A stretch of 64,000 bases of DNA from NCBI RefSeq assembly GCF_015354445.1, contig NZ_JADKYT010000001.1, positions 558,001 to 622,000 on the forward strand, in the 5' to 3' direction. Both the position numbers and the translations under genes were made by a program. The notes under the pieces are model-generated. The model worked only from the letters and a program-made list of their open reading frames with translations, did not search any database and had not been told where the DNA came from. Position 1 is the first letter of the stretch, and every line of letters begins with the position of its first letter. The DNA is from Methylophilus sp. QUAN (GTDB lineage Bacteria > Pseudomonadota > Gammaproteobacteria > Burkholderiales > Methylophilaceae). Positions 35,122 to 43,473 of the stretch are shown one piece after another.

Positions 35122-36173
35122 TGGACCAGTCACTGCTCACCCGTATTGAGTTGCGCGCGCCGGTACCGCCGATGACGCGCTTGCTGATCACATTAAACGT
35201 GCTGGTGTTCGTGGTGATGCTGTTTGGTGGGGCAGGTTTTTGGCATTCACCGAATACCGTACAACTGACCTGGGGCGCCAATTTTGCCCCGGCCACTGCC
35301 GATGGCCAGTGGTGGCGACTGGCAAGTGCGATGTTTCTGCACTTTGGCGCCTTGCATCTGGGCATGAATATGCTGGCCCTGTGGGATGGCGGCAAGCTGG
35401 TCGAGCGCATGTTTGGTGCTGTCCGTTTTGTGGTGATTTACCTGGTCAGTGGCGTTGGTGGCAACCTGCTGTCGCTGGTCATTCAAGGCAATGATGCTGT
35501 ATCGGGTGGCGCTTCTGGGGCTATTTTCGGGATTTATGGCGCGCTGCTGGTGTATGTCTGGTTTGGCAGAAAGCAAATGCAGGCACAGGAATTCCGCTGG
35601 TTGTTCTGGGGTGCGTTGCTGTTTTCTGCCCTGACCATTGCCATGGGCTACATCATTCCAGGTATTGATAATTCGGCGCATATTGGTGGCTTTGTCACTG
35701 GCATGGTGATGGCAACGCTTTTGCTACCGGTCACCATCGTTCCCAGTAAACAATTAACACTGACGCAATGGTTAGCGGTCGTATCATGGGTGGTAGCGCT
35801 GTTTGTCTTGGTGACCCATTTGCCTACGCCCAAATATCGCTGGCAACAAGAGGTCGCGATACAAAAGCAGGTGCAAAAGCTCAATCAGGTGGACCAGAAA
35901 GCGCAGCAGAAATGGCGGCAGATCATACTGGAAGGCCGTGAGGGCAGTGTCAGCTTTGATGACATGGCGGCGCAGATTGACGCACAGGTCGCCACGCCTT
36001 ATGAAGAAAGCTTTGAAAAGCTATCAGCGTTACCGGAAGATCCTAATTTGCCGTCTGCGGCGTTGTTAGAGCAGGCTAAAGCCTATGCCTTGCAACGCAG
36101 TGAAGCCAGCAAAGCGGCCGCAGACAAGTTACGCAATGTGCCGTTTATGCCGGGTAAGCCTGCGACGCCCTAA
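35121..36173 (+). CDS. Rhomboid family intramembrane serine protease with C-terminal extension
   Basis: A 350-residue protein. The rhomboid core has six hydrophobic segments in about residues 18-230, with the catalytic serine in SGGASGAIFG and the catalytic histidine in SAHIGGF; both are present, so it should be active. A tail of about 110 residues (from about 240) is polar, Gln/Lys/Ala-rich and probably helical; I recognise no domain there. The start overlaps the bioD stop by one base (TGATG), so it is the last gene of the biotin operon. Substrate unknown. Its end overlaps the facing glycosyltransferase end by four bases. Confidence 0.87.
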   Translation: MDQSLLTRIELRAPVPPMTRLLITLNVLVFVVMLFGGAGFWHSPNTVQLTWGANFAPATADGQWWRLASAMFLHFGALHLGMNMLALWDGGKLVERMFGAVRFVVIYLVSGVGGNLLSLVIQGNDAVSGGASGAIFGIYGALLVYVWFGRKQMQAQEFRWLFWGALLFSALTIAMGYIIPGIDNSAHIGGFVTGMVMATLLLPVTIVPSKQLTLTQWLAVVSWVVALFVLVTHLPTPKYRWQQEVAIQKQVQKLNQVDQKAQQKWRQIILEGREGSVSFDDMAAQIDAQVATPYEESFEKLSALPEDPNLPSAALLEQAKAYALQRSEASKAAADKLRNVPFMPGKPATP

Positions 36174-37303
36174 GCGCGTGAGCCGCCAGGCGGTGTGGCT
36201 GCAATCACCCTGGCTTCAGGGTAGCTGACTTGTGTGGCCGCCATTTGCTGCACGAAGGCTTTGGCATTGGCTGCCCAGGGCTGTGTCGTCAGGTTTTCCA
36301 GCATCTCTTGCAGGGCGTGGTTCATGCTGTCTTGGCTGAATGGTGAAGCTAATACCTTGCCCGCCTGTGCTGCCGTGATATAGCTGGCATAACCACAGAC
36401 TTCGGTCACCAGTAATGGCAGACCTGCCGTCATCGCTTCAATCAACACGATCCCGGCCAGTTCCGAACGTGCTGCATGCACCAGCAGGTCGCAACCCAGC
36501 ATCAGTGCGGGGATATCCGGACGGCCACCGGCTTCTATGCAACGGTCAGCCACACCACGTTGTTCGGCATAGGCCCGCATATTGCTGCTGGACTCAAACT
36601 CACCCACTGCGAGTAACCAGCAGCGCTGTTTCAGGGGCTCAGGCAGGCTACTCAATGCGTCTATGGCACGGTCTACGCCTTTACGCACAAAGGCTGAGCC
36701 AACCGTGAGTAACACCATGGCGTCTGCTGGCAGGTTAAACGTCGTGCGTACATAGGCGCGATAATCCTGTGCTGGCAAGCTGGCAAACCGCTGTAACGGA
36801 ATGTTGGGTGGCATCAGGTGGAAGCGGGCGTGATCGGTACCATACCAGTGGTGAAAGACGGTTTGATCATGCTGGTTAAGCAGCAGGATATGTGTGGCAG
36901 ACGCTGTGCCAAACACCGCTTGTTCCATCGCAGAAAAGAAGCGATAGCGACCGGACAGTTTTTTATACCAGGGCTCATGGTGCATGCGTTTGGCGTAGCA
37001 GGGGTCTGCCGCAAAATACACATCCAGCCCCGGCATGCGGTTAAAACCGACCACGCGGTCAAAATTCCCTTGCGCCACGGCTTGCTGCATTTGCCGGATC
37101 AATGACTGATGGCGGTGATGATTCAGCCAGCCACGGGCTTTTAACAAGTGGACATCAATGCCTGGTGGCAAGTCGCCACGCCATTCACCGGTAAAAATCG
37201 TGACCTCATGACCGAGGGCGACGCAGTCTCTGGCAATGCGCAGCATATCGCGCTGCACACCGCCGTAAGGAAAGTATTTGAATATGAGAAACGCAAACTT
37301 CAT
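36170..37303 (-). CDS. Glycosyltransferase family 4, LPS core WaaG-like
   Basis: A 377-residue GT-B fold transferase. The N-terminal domain opens MKFAFLIFKYFPYGGVQRDM; the C-terminal domain has the sugar-nucleotide site with LLTVGSAFVRKGVDRAIDAL and HAARSELAGIVLIEAMTAGLPLL (the E-x7-E pattern). Fold, length and the neighbouring heptosyltransferase point to WaaG, which adds the first glucose to heptose II of LPS core. I placed the start at 37303; an upstream open frame to 37531 overlaps the divergent gene and looks non-coding. Confidence 0.82.
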   Translation of the reverse strand: MKFAFLIFKYFPYGGVQRDMLRIARDCVALGHEVTIFTGEWRGDLPPGIDVHLLKARGWLNHHRHQSLIRQMQQAVAQGNFDRVVGFNRMPGLDVYFAADPCYAKRMHHEPWYKKLSGRYRFFSAMEQAVFGTASATHILLLNQHDQTVFHHWYGTDHARFHLMPPNIPLQRFASLPAQDYRAYVRTTFNLPADAMVLLTVGSAFVRKGVDRAIDALSSLPEPLKQRCWLLAVGEFESSSNMRAYAEQRGVADRCIEAGGRPDIPALMLGCDLLVHAARSELAGIVLIEAMTAGLPLLVTEVCGYASYITAAQAGKVLASPFSQDSMNHALQEMLENLTTQPWAANAKAFVQQMAATQVSYPEARVIAATPPGGSRA

Positions 37304-37333
37304 GCGATGGCATTGTATGCGAAAATAGCGGCC

Positions 37334-38299
37334 ATGAAACGCATCCTGATTGTCAAAACCACCTCCATGGGCGACGTGATCCATGCCCTGCCTGTTGTTG
37401 AGGATATCCTGCAGCATTTTCCTGATGCGCACATCGACTGGCTGGTAGAAGAAAGTTTTGCCGATATTCCGCGCCTGCATCCGCGTGTGCAGCAGGTGTT
37501 TACCGTGGCCGTGCGCCGCTGGCGCAAACAATGGTGGCGCCGCCAGACCTGGCGCGAAATTGCTGCGGTCAAACAGGCGGTTGCTGCCCAGTCTTATGAT
37601 CTAGTGCTGGATTTACAAGGCTTGCTGAAAAGCGCTGTCATGGCGACGTGGGCGCGTGGACCACGTCATGGTTACGACAAGCACTCCATTCGCGAGCCAT
37701 TGGCCAGCCGTTTTTACCAGCATCAGTATGCCATCCCTTATCGCCAGCACGCGGTGGTGCGTATGCGCACACTGGCGGCAATGGCACTCGGTTATGCCGT
37801 GCCGCAAAACAAGCCTGCTTATGGGCTGGTGAGTGTGGGGAAACACGCGCAGGCTGCGGCTTTTCTGGCGCTGCATGCGACCAGCCGCGATAGCAAATTA
37901 TGGCCTGAAGAATACTGGGTCGCTTTAGGACAACACTATGCCAGGCAAGGCTTGCATATGTGGTTGCCTTGGGCCAGCGATAGCGAAAAAGCGCGTGCTG
38001 AACGCATTGCGGCACACGTGCCGCAAGTCCTGGTGCTGCCCAAGTTGGGCCTGCAGCAGTTAGCCAGCCAGATGCCGCAAGTGCGTTTTGCCGTGGGGGT
38101 GGATACCGGGTTGTCACACCTGGCTGCCGCACTGGATATTCCAATTGTTGCTCTGTATACCGATACCGAGCCTGCGTTGACGGGTGTGGCGGGCGGGCGC
38201 GTGGCGCCTGCAGTTAATTTGGGCGGCAAGGCGCAGGTGCCTGAGGTGGCCACGGTCATCGCGCAGTTATCAGCGATGCGCGTGGCTGTCAGCATTTAA
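37334..38299 (+). CDS. waaC: Lipopolysaccharide heptosyltransferase I
   Basis: A 321-residue GT family 9 enzyme that adds the first heptose to Kdo in LPS core. Signatures: MKRILIVKTTSMGDVIHALP at the N-terminus, YDLVLDLQGLLKSA, and the C-terminal VGVDTGLSHLAAALDIPIVALY for ADP-heptose binding. The start at 37334 gives this canonical opening; the frame open from 37148 is inside the opposite gene. The start codon is 30 bases from the divergent waaG-like start. Confidence 0.92.
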   Translation: MKRILIVKTTSMGDVIHALPVVEDILQHFPDAHIDWLVEESFADIPRLHPRVQQVFTVAVRRWRKQWWRRQTWREIAAVKQAVAAQSYDLVLDLQGLLKSAVMATWARGPRHGYDKHSIREPLASRFYQHQYAIPYRQHAVVRMRTLAAMALGYAVPQNKPAYGLVSVGKHAQAAAFLALHATSRDSKLWPEEYWVALGQHYARQGLHMWLPWASDSEKARAERIAAHVPQVLVLPKLGLQQLASQMPQVRFAVGVDTGLSHLAAALDIPIVALYTDTEPALTGVAGGRVAPAVNLGGKAQVPEVATVIAQLSAMRVAVSI

Positions 38300-38327
38300 A
38301 AAATCATACACAAATTCACGCTTTACC

Positions 38328-38357
38328 CTTGAAATCAGTAGGGACATCCCCAACATT
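38328..38357 (+). promoter_or_regulatory. Sigma32-type heat-shock promoter of grpE
   Basis: CTTGAAA (38328-38334), 13 bases, then CCCCAACATT (38348-38357). This fits the sigma32 pattern CTTGAAA-N13-17-CCCCATNT. The grpE ATG is about 70 bases downstream. Confidence 0.8.
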
Positions 38358-38427
38358 GGAAAAATATTGAAATGGTTTCGGTGAAACTGTCTCAGGATGA
38401 ATAGGATTGAATAAGAAGGGGAGCTTC

Positions 38428-38961
38428 ATGCAAGAACCAAATACACCTTCCGAGGTGAACACCAACGAACCGGCCGTAAACGATGCGGCGCAGGCTATTC
38501 CAGCAGATACCAACGAAGCGCGCATTGCTGAACTGGAAGCTGCGCTGGAAGATGCCAAGGCGCAAGTGCTCTATGTGAAAGCCGAAGGTGAAAATATCCG
38601 CCGCCGTGCTTCTGATGATATTGATAAGGCACGTAAGTTTGCGCTGGAAAAATTCAGTGGCGAGTTGCTGGCGGTGAAGGATAGCCTGGATGCCGCTTTG
38701 GCTGTAGAGAGCGAAGAAGTCGCCAGTTATAAAAACGGCGTAGAACTGACCGCTAAACAATTATTGAGCGTATTTGAGAAATTCAATATTGCCGAGATTA
38801 ATCCGGTGGGTGAAAAGTTTGACCCGAACAAGCACCAAGCCATCAGCATGGTGCCAGCCGAAGGCGAGCCGAACACGGTATTGAGCGTGTTGCAAAAAGG
38901 CTACAGCCTGAATGAGCGTGTGCTGCGCCCGGCATTGGTGACCGTGATACAGGCAAAATAA
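38428..38961 (+). CDS. grpE: Nucleotide exchange factor GrpE
   Basis: A 177-residue cochaperone that releases ADP from DnaK. After an acidic, disordered start (residues 1-35) comes the long coiled coil ([20 protein letters not shown] onward) and the C-terminal beta domain ([29 protein letters not shown]). The ATG at 38428 has AAGGGGA 6 bases upstream; an upstream TTG (38407) is not needed. It begins the grpE-dnaK-dnaJ cluster. Confidence 0.94.
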   Translation: MQEPNTPSEVNTNEPAVNDAAQAIPADTNEARIAELEAALEDAKAQVLYVKAEGENIRRRASDDIDKARKFALEKFSGELLAVKDSLDAALAVESEEVASYKNGVELTAKQLLSVFEKFNIAEINPVGEKFDPNKHQAISMVPAEGEPNTVLSVLQKGYSLNERVLRPALVTVIQAK

Positions 38962-38980
38962 ACCATAGCAAGAATAGGGA

Positions 38981-39010
38981 CTTGAAATCTGATCAGGTAT
39001 CCCAATTATT
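38981..39010 (+). promoter_or_regulatory. Sigma32-type heat-shock promoter of dnaK
   Basis: CTTGAAA (38981-38987), 13 bases, then CCCAATTATT (39001-39010), in the 93-base gap between grpE and dnaK. Same spacing as the grpE promoter. Confidence 0.75.
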
Positions 39011-39054
39011 AGAACATCGGTATTGAGATCAACGAATTGTAAGGATTAAACAAT

Positions 39055-40977
39055 ATGGCAAAAATTATTGGTATTGACTTGGGGACAACCAACTCCTGCG
39101 TCGCTGTGATGGAAGGCGGCAAACCACGCGTGATTGAAAATGCAGAAGGTGCACGTACCACCCCTTCTATTATCGCTTATCAGGAAGATGGCGAGATTTT
39201 GGTCGGTGCACCGGCAAAACGCCAGGCCGTGACCAACCCTAAAAACACTTTGTTTGCGGTGAAGCGTTTGATTGGCCGCCGTTTTGACGAAAAAGAAGTA
39301 CAAAAAGACATCGACCTGATGCCTTATACCATCGCTAAAGCTGACAACGGTGACGCATGGGTAGAAGTACGTGGCAACAAACAGGCGCCACCGCAAATTT
39401 CTGCTGAAGTATTGCGCAAAATGAAGAAAACTGCCGAAGATTACCTGGGCGAAGAGGTGACCGAGGCCGTGATTACTGTGCCTGCTTACTTTAACGACAG
39501 CCAACGTCAGGCGACTAAAGATGCAGGCCGTATCGCTGGCCTGGACGTGAAACGTATCATCAACGAGCCTACCGCTGCTGCTTTGGCATTTGGTATGGAC
39601 AAACAAGAAGGCGACCGCAAGATTGCGGTTTACGACCTGGGTGGCGGTACGTTTGATATTTCGATTATCGAAATTACTGAAATCGATGGCGAACACCAGT
39701 TTGAAGTGTTGTCTACCAACGGTGACACTTTCCTCGGTGGTGAAGACTTCGATAACCGCATCATTGACTTTTTGGCTGATGAGTTCAAAAAAGAAAACGG
39801 TTTGGACCTGCGTAACGACTTGCTGGCTAAACAGCGTTTGAAAGAAGCCGCTGAAAAAGCCAAGATCGAATTGTCTGGCGCACAGCAAACTGAAGTGAAC
39901 TTGCCATACATCACGGCAGATGCGACGGGTCCTAAGCACCTGGTGGTGAAAATCACCCGTGCCAAACTGGAATCCCTGGTTGAAGAGTTGATCGAGCGCA
40001 CGATTGCGCCTTGTAAAACCGCCTTAAAAGATGCTGGCGTGTCTCCGTCTGAGATTTCTGACGTGATTTTGGTTGGTGGTCAAAGCCGTATGCCAAAAGT
40101 GCAAGAAAAAGTGAAAGAGATCTTTGGCAAAGAGCCACGTAAAGACGTGAACCCGGACGAAGCCGTGGCTGTTGGTGCTGCGATTCAGGGTGGCGTATTG
40201 AAAGGCGACGTCAAAGACGTGTTGCTGTTGGACGTAACACCATTGTCACTGGGTATCGAGACCTTGGGCAGCGTGATGACCAAGCTGATCAAGAAAAACA
40301 CCACGATTCCGACCAAGGCATCACAAGTGTTTTCAACAGCAGAAGACAACCAGAACGCTGTGACCATTCATGTGTTGCAAGGTGAGCGTGAGATGGCTGC
40401 TGGCAACAAGAGTCTGGGTCAGTTTAACCTGAGCGACATTCCACCGTCCCCACGTGGCATGCCGCAAATTGAAGTGACGTTTGACATTGATGCCAACGGT
40501 ATTTTGCACGTGTCTGCTAAAGACAAGGCCACTGGCAAAGAGAACAAAATCACGATCAAGGCTAACTCTGGTTTGTCTGAAGAAGAAATTCAGCGCATGG
40601 AAGAAGATGCGGCTAAATATGCGGACGAAGACAAGAAATTGCGTGAACTGGTCGATGCCCGTAACCAGGCTGACAGCGTACTGCACAGCGTGAAAAAATC
40701 ACTGGCTGAGCATGGTGACAAGATTGAGGCCGACGAAAAAGCCAAGATCGAAGACGCGATTAAAGACCTGGAAGCGGTGGCCAAGGATGGCGACGACAAA
40801 GAAGTGATCGAAGCCAAAACCAATGCCTTGATGGAAGCTTCGCAAAAACTGGGTGAAAAAGTCTACGCTGAACAACAGGCGCAGGCCAACACCGAGAGCG
40901 CGCCGCAAGCTGAAGGCGAAAAAACGGTTGAAGGCGATGTAGTGGATGCCGAGTTTGAAGAAGTGAAGAAAGACTAA
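39055..40977 (+). CDS. dnaK: Chaperone DnaK (Hsp70)
   Basis: A 640-residue Hsp70. The ATPase domain (1-385) has [20 protein letters not shown], the [13 protein letters not shown]-type phosphate loop ([11 protein letters not shown]) and [11 protein letters not shown]. The linker [13 protein letters not shown] is intact, followed by the substrate-binding beta domain and the helical lid (510-605). The last 40 residues are acidic and disordered and end EEVKKD, close to the canonical tail. It has its own heat-shock promoter and is followed by a terminator-like hairpin before dnaJ. Confidence 0.98.
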   Translation: MAKIIGIDLGTTNSCVAVMEGGKPRVIENAEGARTTPSIIAYQEDGEILVGAPAKRQAVTNPKNTLFAVKRLIGRRFDEKEVQKDIDLMPYTIAKADNGDAWVEVRGNKQAPPQISAEVLRKMKKTAEDYLGEEVTEAVITVPAYFNDSQRQATKDAGRIAGLDVKRIINEPTAAALAFGMDKQEGDRKIAVYDLGGGTFDISIIEITEIDGEHQFEVLSTNGDTFLGGEDFDNRIIDFLADEFKKENGLDLRNDLLAKQRLKEAAEKAKIELSGAQQTEVNLPYITADATGPKHLVVKITRAKLESLVEELIERTIAPCKTALKDAGVSPSEISDVILVGGQSRMPKVQEKVKEIFGKEPRKDVNPDEAVAVGAAIQGGVLKGDVKDVLLLDVTPLSLGIETLGSVMTKLIKKNTTIPTKASQVFSTAEDNQNAVTIHVLQGEREMAAGNKSLGQFNLSDIPPSPRGMPQIEVTFDIDANGILHVSAKDKATGKENKITIKANSGLSEEEIQRMEEDAAKYADEDKKLRELVDARNQADSVLHSVKKSLAEHGDKIEADEKAKIEDAIKDLEAVAKDGDDKEVIEAKTNALMEASQKLGEKVYAEQQAQANTESAPQAEGEKTVEGDVVDAEFEEVKKD

Positions 40978-40987
40978 GCGTGAAAGC

Positions 40988-41016
40988 GGCGGGTATTAAC
41001 ATGCTCGCCCTTTTTT
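40988..41016 (+). terminator. Terminator-like hairpin after dnaK
   Basis: GGCGGG (40988-40993) pairs with CTCGCC (41004-41009, one G-U pair), followed by C and six T. It may lower dnaJ expression relative to dnaK. Confidence 0.6.
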
Positions 41017-41028
41017 CAATGATGCCGG

Positions 41029-41060
41029 CAAACACACTACGCTGATCGCGGGTGTGTTTG
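41029..41060 (+). repeat. 9-bp inverted repeat in the dnaK-dnaJ gap
   Basis: CAAACACAC (41029-41037) and GTGTGTTTG (41052-41060) are exact reverse complements around a 14-base loop, 35 bases before the dnaJ start. It could stabilise a processed dnaJ mRNA end or act as a weak terminator. Confidence 0.55.
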
Positions 41061-41094
41061 TCTTTATGGCGCAAGCGCATTAAACGGAAAAACT

Positions 41095-42222
41095 ATGGCA
41101 GCCGCAAAAAAAGATTATTACGAAGTGTTAGGTGTAAACCGTGACGCCAGTGAAGAGGAAATTAAAAAAGCCTTTAAGAAGCTGGCCATGAAGTTTCACC
41201 CTGACCGTAACCCGGATAACCCTAAAGCTGAAGAAAGCTTTAAAGAAGCCAAAGAGGCTTATGAAATTCTGAGCGACGACCAGAAACGGGCAGCCTATGA
41301 TCAATACGGTCATGCTGGCGTTGACCCTAGCATGGGTGGTGGTGGCTTTGGCGGCTTTAACTCCGGCAATTTCAGTGATGCATTCGGCGATATTTTTGGT
41401 GATATTTTCGGCGGTGCCCGTAATCAGCGTTCTAACGTATATCGTGGCGCTGACTTGCGTTACAACCTGGAAATTTCCCTCGAAGATGCCGCCAAGGGCA
41501 CAGAGACCAAGATTCGCATCCCGGTGCAAACCAGTTGCGAAACTTGTCATGGTTCGGGTGCGCGTCCAGGCACCTCGCCTGTTACTTGTACCACGTGTAA
41601 TGGCCATGGCCAGGTGCGCATGCAACAGGGCTTTTTCTCTGTGCAGCAAACCTGCCCTAAATGTCATGGCACCGGCAAGATGGTGAAAGAGCCTTGCCCA
41701 ACCTGTCACGGTGGCGGTCGCGTTAAGCAAAACAAAACGCTCAATGTGAAGATTCCAGCAGGCGTCGACGAAGGCGATCGTATCCGCCTCAGTGGCGAAG
41801 GCGAAGCCGGCGTCAATGGTGGACCAACCGGTGACTTGTACGTTGTCGTGCATCTCAAGGAGCACCCGATTTTCCAGCGTGAAGGCGCAAACCTGCATTG
41901 CGAAATGCCGATCAGTTTTAGCACGGCGGCCTTAGGTGGGGAAATTGAAGTGCCAACGCTGGATGGTGCAGCCAAGATGAAGATCCCGGCTGAAACGCAA
42001 ACCGGTAGTGTGTTCCGCTTGCGCGGTAAAGGCATCAAACCGTTGCGCTCCAGCGAGCATGGTGACCTGATGGTACATGTCGTGGTCGAAACCCCGGTGC
42101 GACTGACAGAAAAACAGAAAGAGCTGTTGCGTGAGTTTGAAAGCAGCACCCAGGCTGATGCGGGCAAACACAGCCCCAAGAATAAAAGCTGGGTAGATAA
42201 AGCGCGCGATTTCTTCAGTTAA
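41095..42222 (+). CDS. dnaJ: Chaperone DnaJ (Hsp40)
   Basis: A 375-residue type A J-protein. J domain at 1-70 with HPD at 35-37, a Gly/Phe-rich region (about 76-110), the zinc domain with four CxxCxGxG-type motifs ([32 protein letters not shown]) and the C-terminal client-binding part. It delivers unfolded proteins to DnaK. Length is normal. A strong terminator follows 14 bases after the stop. Confidence 0.97.
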   Translation: MAAAKKDYYEVLGVNRDASEEEIKKAFKKLAMKFHPDRNPDNPKAEESFKEAKEAYEILSDDQKRAAYDQYGHAGVDPSMGGGGFGGFNSGNFSDAFGDIFGDIFGGARNQRSNVYRGADLRYNLEISLEDAAKGTETKIRIPVQTSCETCHGSGARPGTSPVTCTTCNGHGQVRMQQGFFSVQQTCPKCHGTGKMVKEPCPTCHGGGRVKQNKTLNVKIPAGVDEGDRIRLSGEGEAGVNGGPTGDLYVVVHLKEHPIFQREGANLHCEMPISFSTAALGGEIEVPTLDGAAKMKIPAETQTGSVFRLRGKGIKPLRSSEHGDLMVHVVVETPVRLTEKQKELLREFESSTQADAGKHSPKNKSWVDKARDFFS

Positions 42223-42236
42223 TCGTTTGTCACACG

Positions 42237-42293
42237 GTGGCTGATAGTCTGGCGGGTCAAACCCTGCTAAACTATCAGCCACTTATTTTTTTA
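42237..42293 (+). terminator. Terminator after dnaJ
   Basis: GTGGCTGATAGT (42237-42248) pairs exactly with ACTATCAGCCAC (42271-42282), followed by a T-rich run to 42293. A 22-base loop separates the arms. Confidence 0.85.
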
Positions 42294-42417
42294 CCGTTTT
42301 GCGTTAAACGGTGTCTGCAAGTTGTTGTTTTTATTAAAGTTACAATTTAATAACAATTGAATTTTGTCTTTTACAATTCAGTTACAGCTTGGTCAAATTA
42401 CTGCAATAACTCCTCCC

Positions 42418-42552
42418 TATACTGGACTCATCTTTAAACGAAACACAAAATGTTTTGTTTGATGGCTGGTTTAGTTGATTTTCAACGACTAGCATTGATT
42501 TCCTCCTGATCCAAACCCCCTTTTAACCCGCATTAGCGGGTTTCTTTTTTTC
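42418..42552 (+). ncRNA. Candidate small RNA with TTTCCTCC motif and terminator
   Basis: Between the dnaJ terminator and the ParA-like gene lies a 240-base stretch with its own plus-strand terminator but no plausible coding frame. A TATACT box (42418-42423) could be a -10; no good -35 is seen. Predicted stems are ACAAA/TTTGT near 42445, GTTGA/TCAAC around 42474-42486 and the terminator. The unpaired segment before the terminator holds TTTCCTCCTGA (42499-42509), nearly the same as the loop of the candidate at 12960-13089. Confidence 0.45.
42525..42552 (+). terminator. Terminator of the second small RNA candidate
   Basis: AACCCGC (42525-42531) pairs with GCGGGTT (42536-42542) around ATTA, followed by TTCTTTTTTT. 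Confidence 0.85.
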
Positions 42553-42677
42553 TAGCGCTACCTTTTGCACCAGTCATGATTTTGGCCGGGGTGGTCTATG
42601 CTGGCAACATCGTTTATGATGGCATGCATCGCTTGCAACATTTGATGCTTGAAAACCATGTCTGAGCAAATTCGATC

Positions 42678-43469
42678 ATGTTGAAAATCGCCATTTTTAA
42701 TCAGAAAGCGGGAGTTGGGGCGACTACCACTGCCCTCAACCTTGCCGCTGCCAGTCAACGTAAAAAACGCCAGGTCGCCTTGCTGGATATGGATCCGCAA
42801 GCGAGGCTCACCGAAATGTACAAGCATACTGGCCTCGATCTGCAACAGCACTTGTTCAAGTTTTACCAGGACGCGACGCCGCTGGATGCTTTGTGCCAGC
42901 CGTTGCGGAATGGCTTGCAATTGATTCCGGCGAGCTCTGAGTTAATGAAGGTCGATTCACAGTTTGGCCGCGGCCCGGCCACATTAAGTAGGCTTGGGCA
43001 AGGGTTGCAGGTGCTTGAAGCGGCGCAACCCGCACTGGAAGTGTTCATGGATTGCTGCCCATGTGTCGGGGTGATTTCACTGAGCGCGGTGTTTGCCAGT
43101 GACCTGGTGCTGGTGCCGGTATCCACCGATTATCTGTCTATCAATTCTGCCGTCAAAATGGATAAGGCGCTGAATGCCTTACAACCGGTATTAAAACGCA
43201 AAATACAGCGCCGCTATTTACTGACGCGTGCCGATAAACGCAAGGCGATGACCACTGAGGTGGAGCAGGAAATGCGCCGCTTGTTTGGCAGCGAGGTGCT
43301 GATCAGCAAGGTCTATGAGCACGCGACTTTGGCTGAAAGTGCGCGCATGGGGCAGCACGTGTTTGAATATGATGCCGACAGTGCAGCCGCGCAAGATTAC
43401 ATGGCCTTGTATTACGAGTTGCAGGATGTGATCAAGCAACTGCCGCGTCCTGAGCTGCTGGCCGCTTAA
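42678..43469 (+). CDS. ParA/MinD-like ATPase with altered P-loop
   Basis: A 263-residue protein of the ParA fold: FNQKAGVGATTTALNLAAA at the N-terminus (P-loop), LLDMDPQARLTEM (switch/Walker A' region), MDCCPCVGVISLSAVFASD and PVSTDYLSINSAVK. The deviant Walker A lysine K10 is kept, but the usual P-loop lysine (GK-T) is Ala15 (codon GCG). ATP hydrolysis may therefore be lost or weak. MDCCP stands where ParA has the IDCPP motif. It lacks a ParB partner, and lies between a small-RNA candidate and corA, so chromosome or plasmid partition is unlikely. An orphan positioning or regulatory protein is possible. Confidence 0.75.
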   Translation: MLKIAIFNQKAGVGATTTALNLAAASQRKKRQVALLDMDPQARLTEMYKHTGLDLQQHLFKFYQDATPLDALCQPLRNGLQLIPASSELMKVDSQFGRGPATLSRLGQGLQVLEAAQPALEVFMDCCPCVGVISLSAVFASDLVLVPVSTDYLSINSAVKMDKALNALQPVLKRKIQRRYLLTRADKRKAMTTEVEQEMRRLFGSEVLISKVYEHATLAESARMGQHVFEYDADSAAAQDYMALYYELQDVIKQLPRPELLAA

Positions 43470-43473
43470 GCTA

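Noticed and set aside
37304-37531. N-terminal extension of the waaG-like frame
   Set aside because: It overlaps the 5' part of waaC on the opposite strand; the canonical GT-B opening begins at 37303.
39046-39939. Long open frame antisense to dnaK (297 codons)
   Set aside because: Mirror of strongly biased dnaK codon use; Phe/Val-rich product without family features.
41128-41898. Open frame antisense to dnaJ (256 codons)
   Set aside because: Opposite the J and zinc domains; the translated product is low in sense and lacks a ribosome site.
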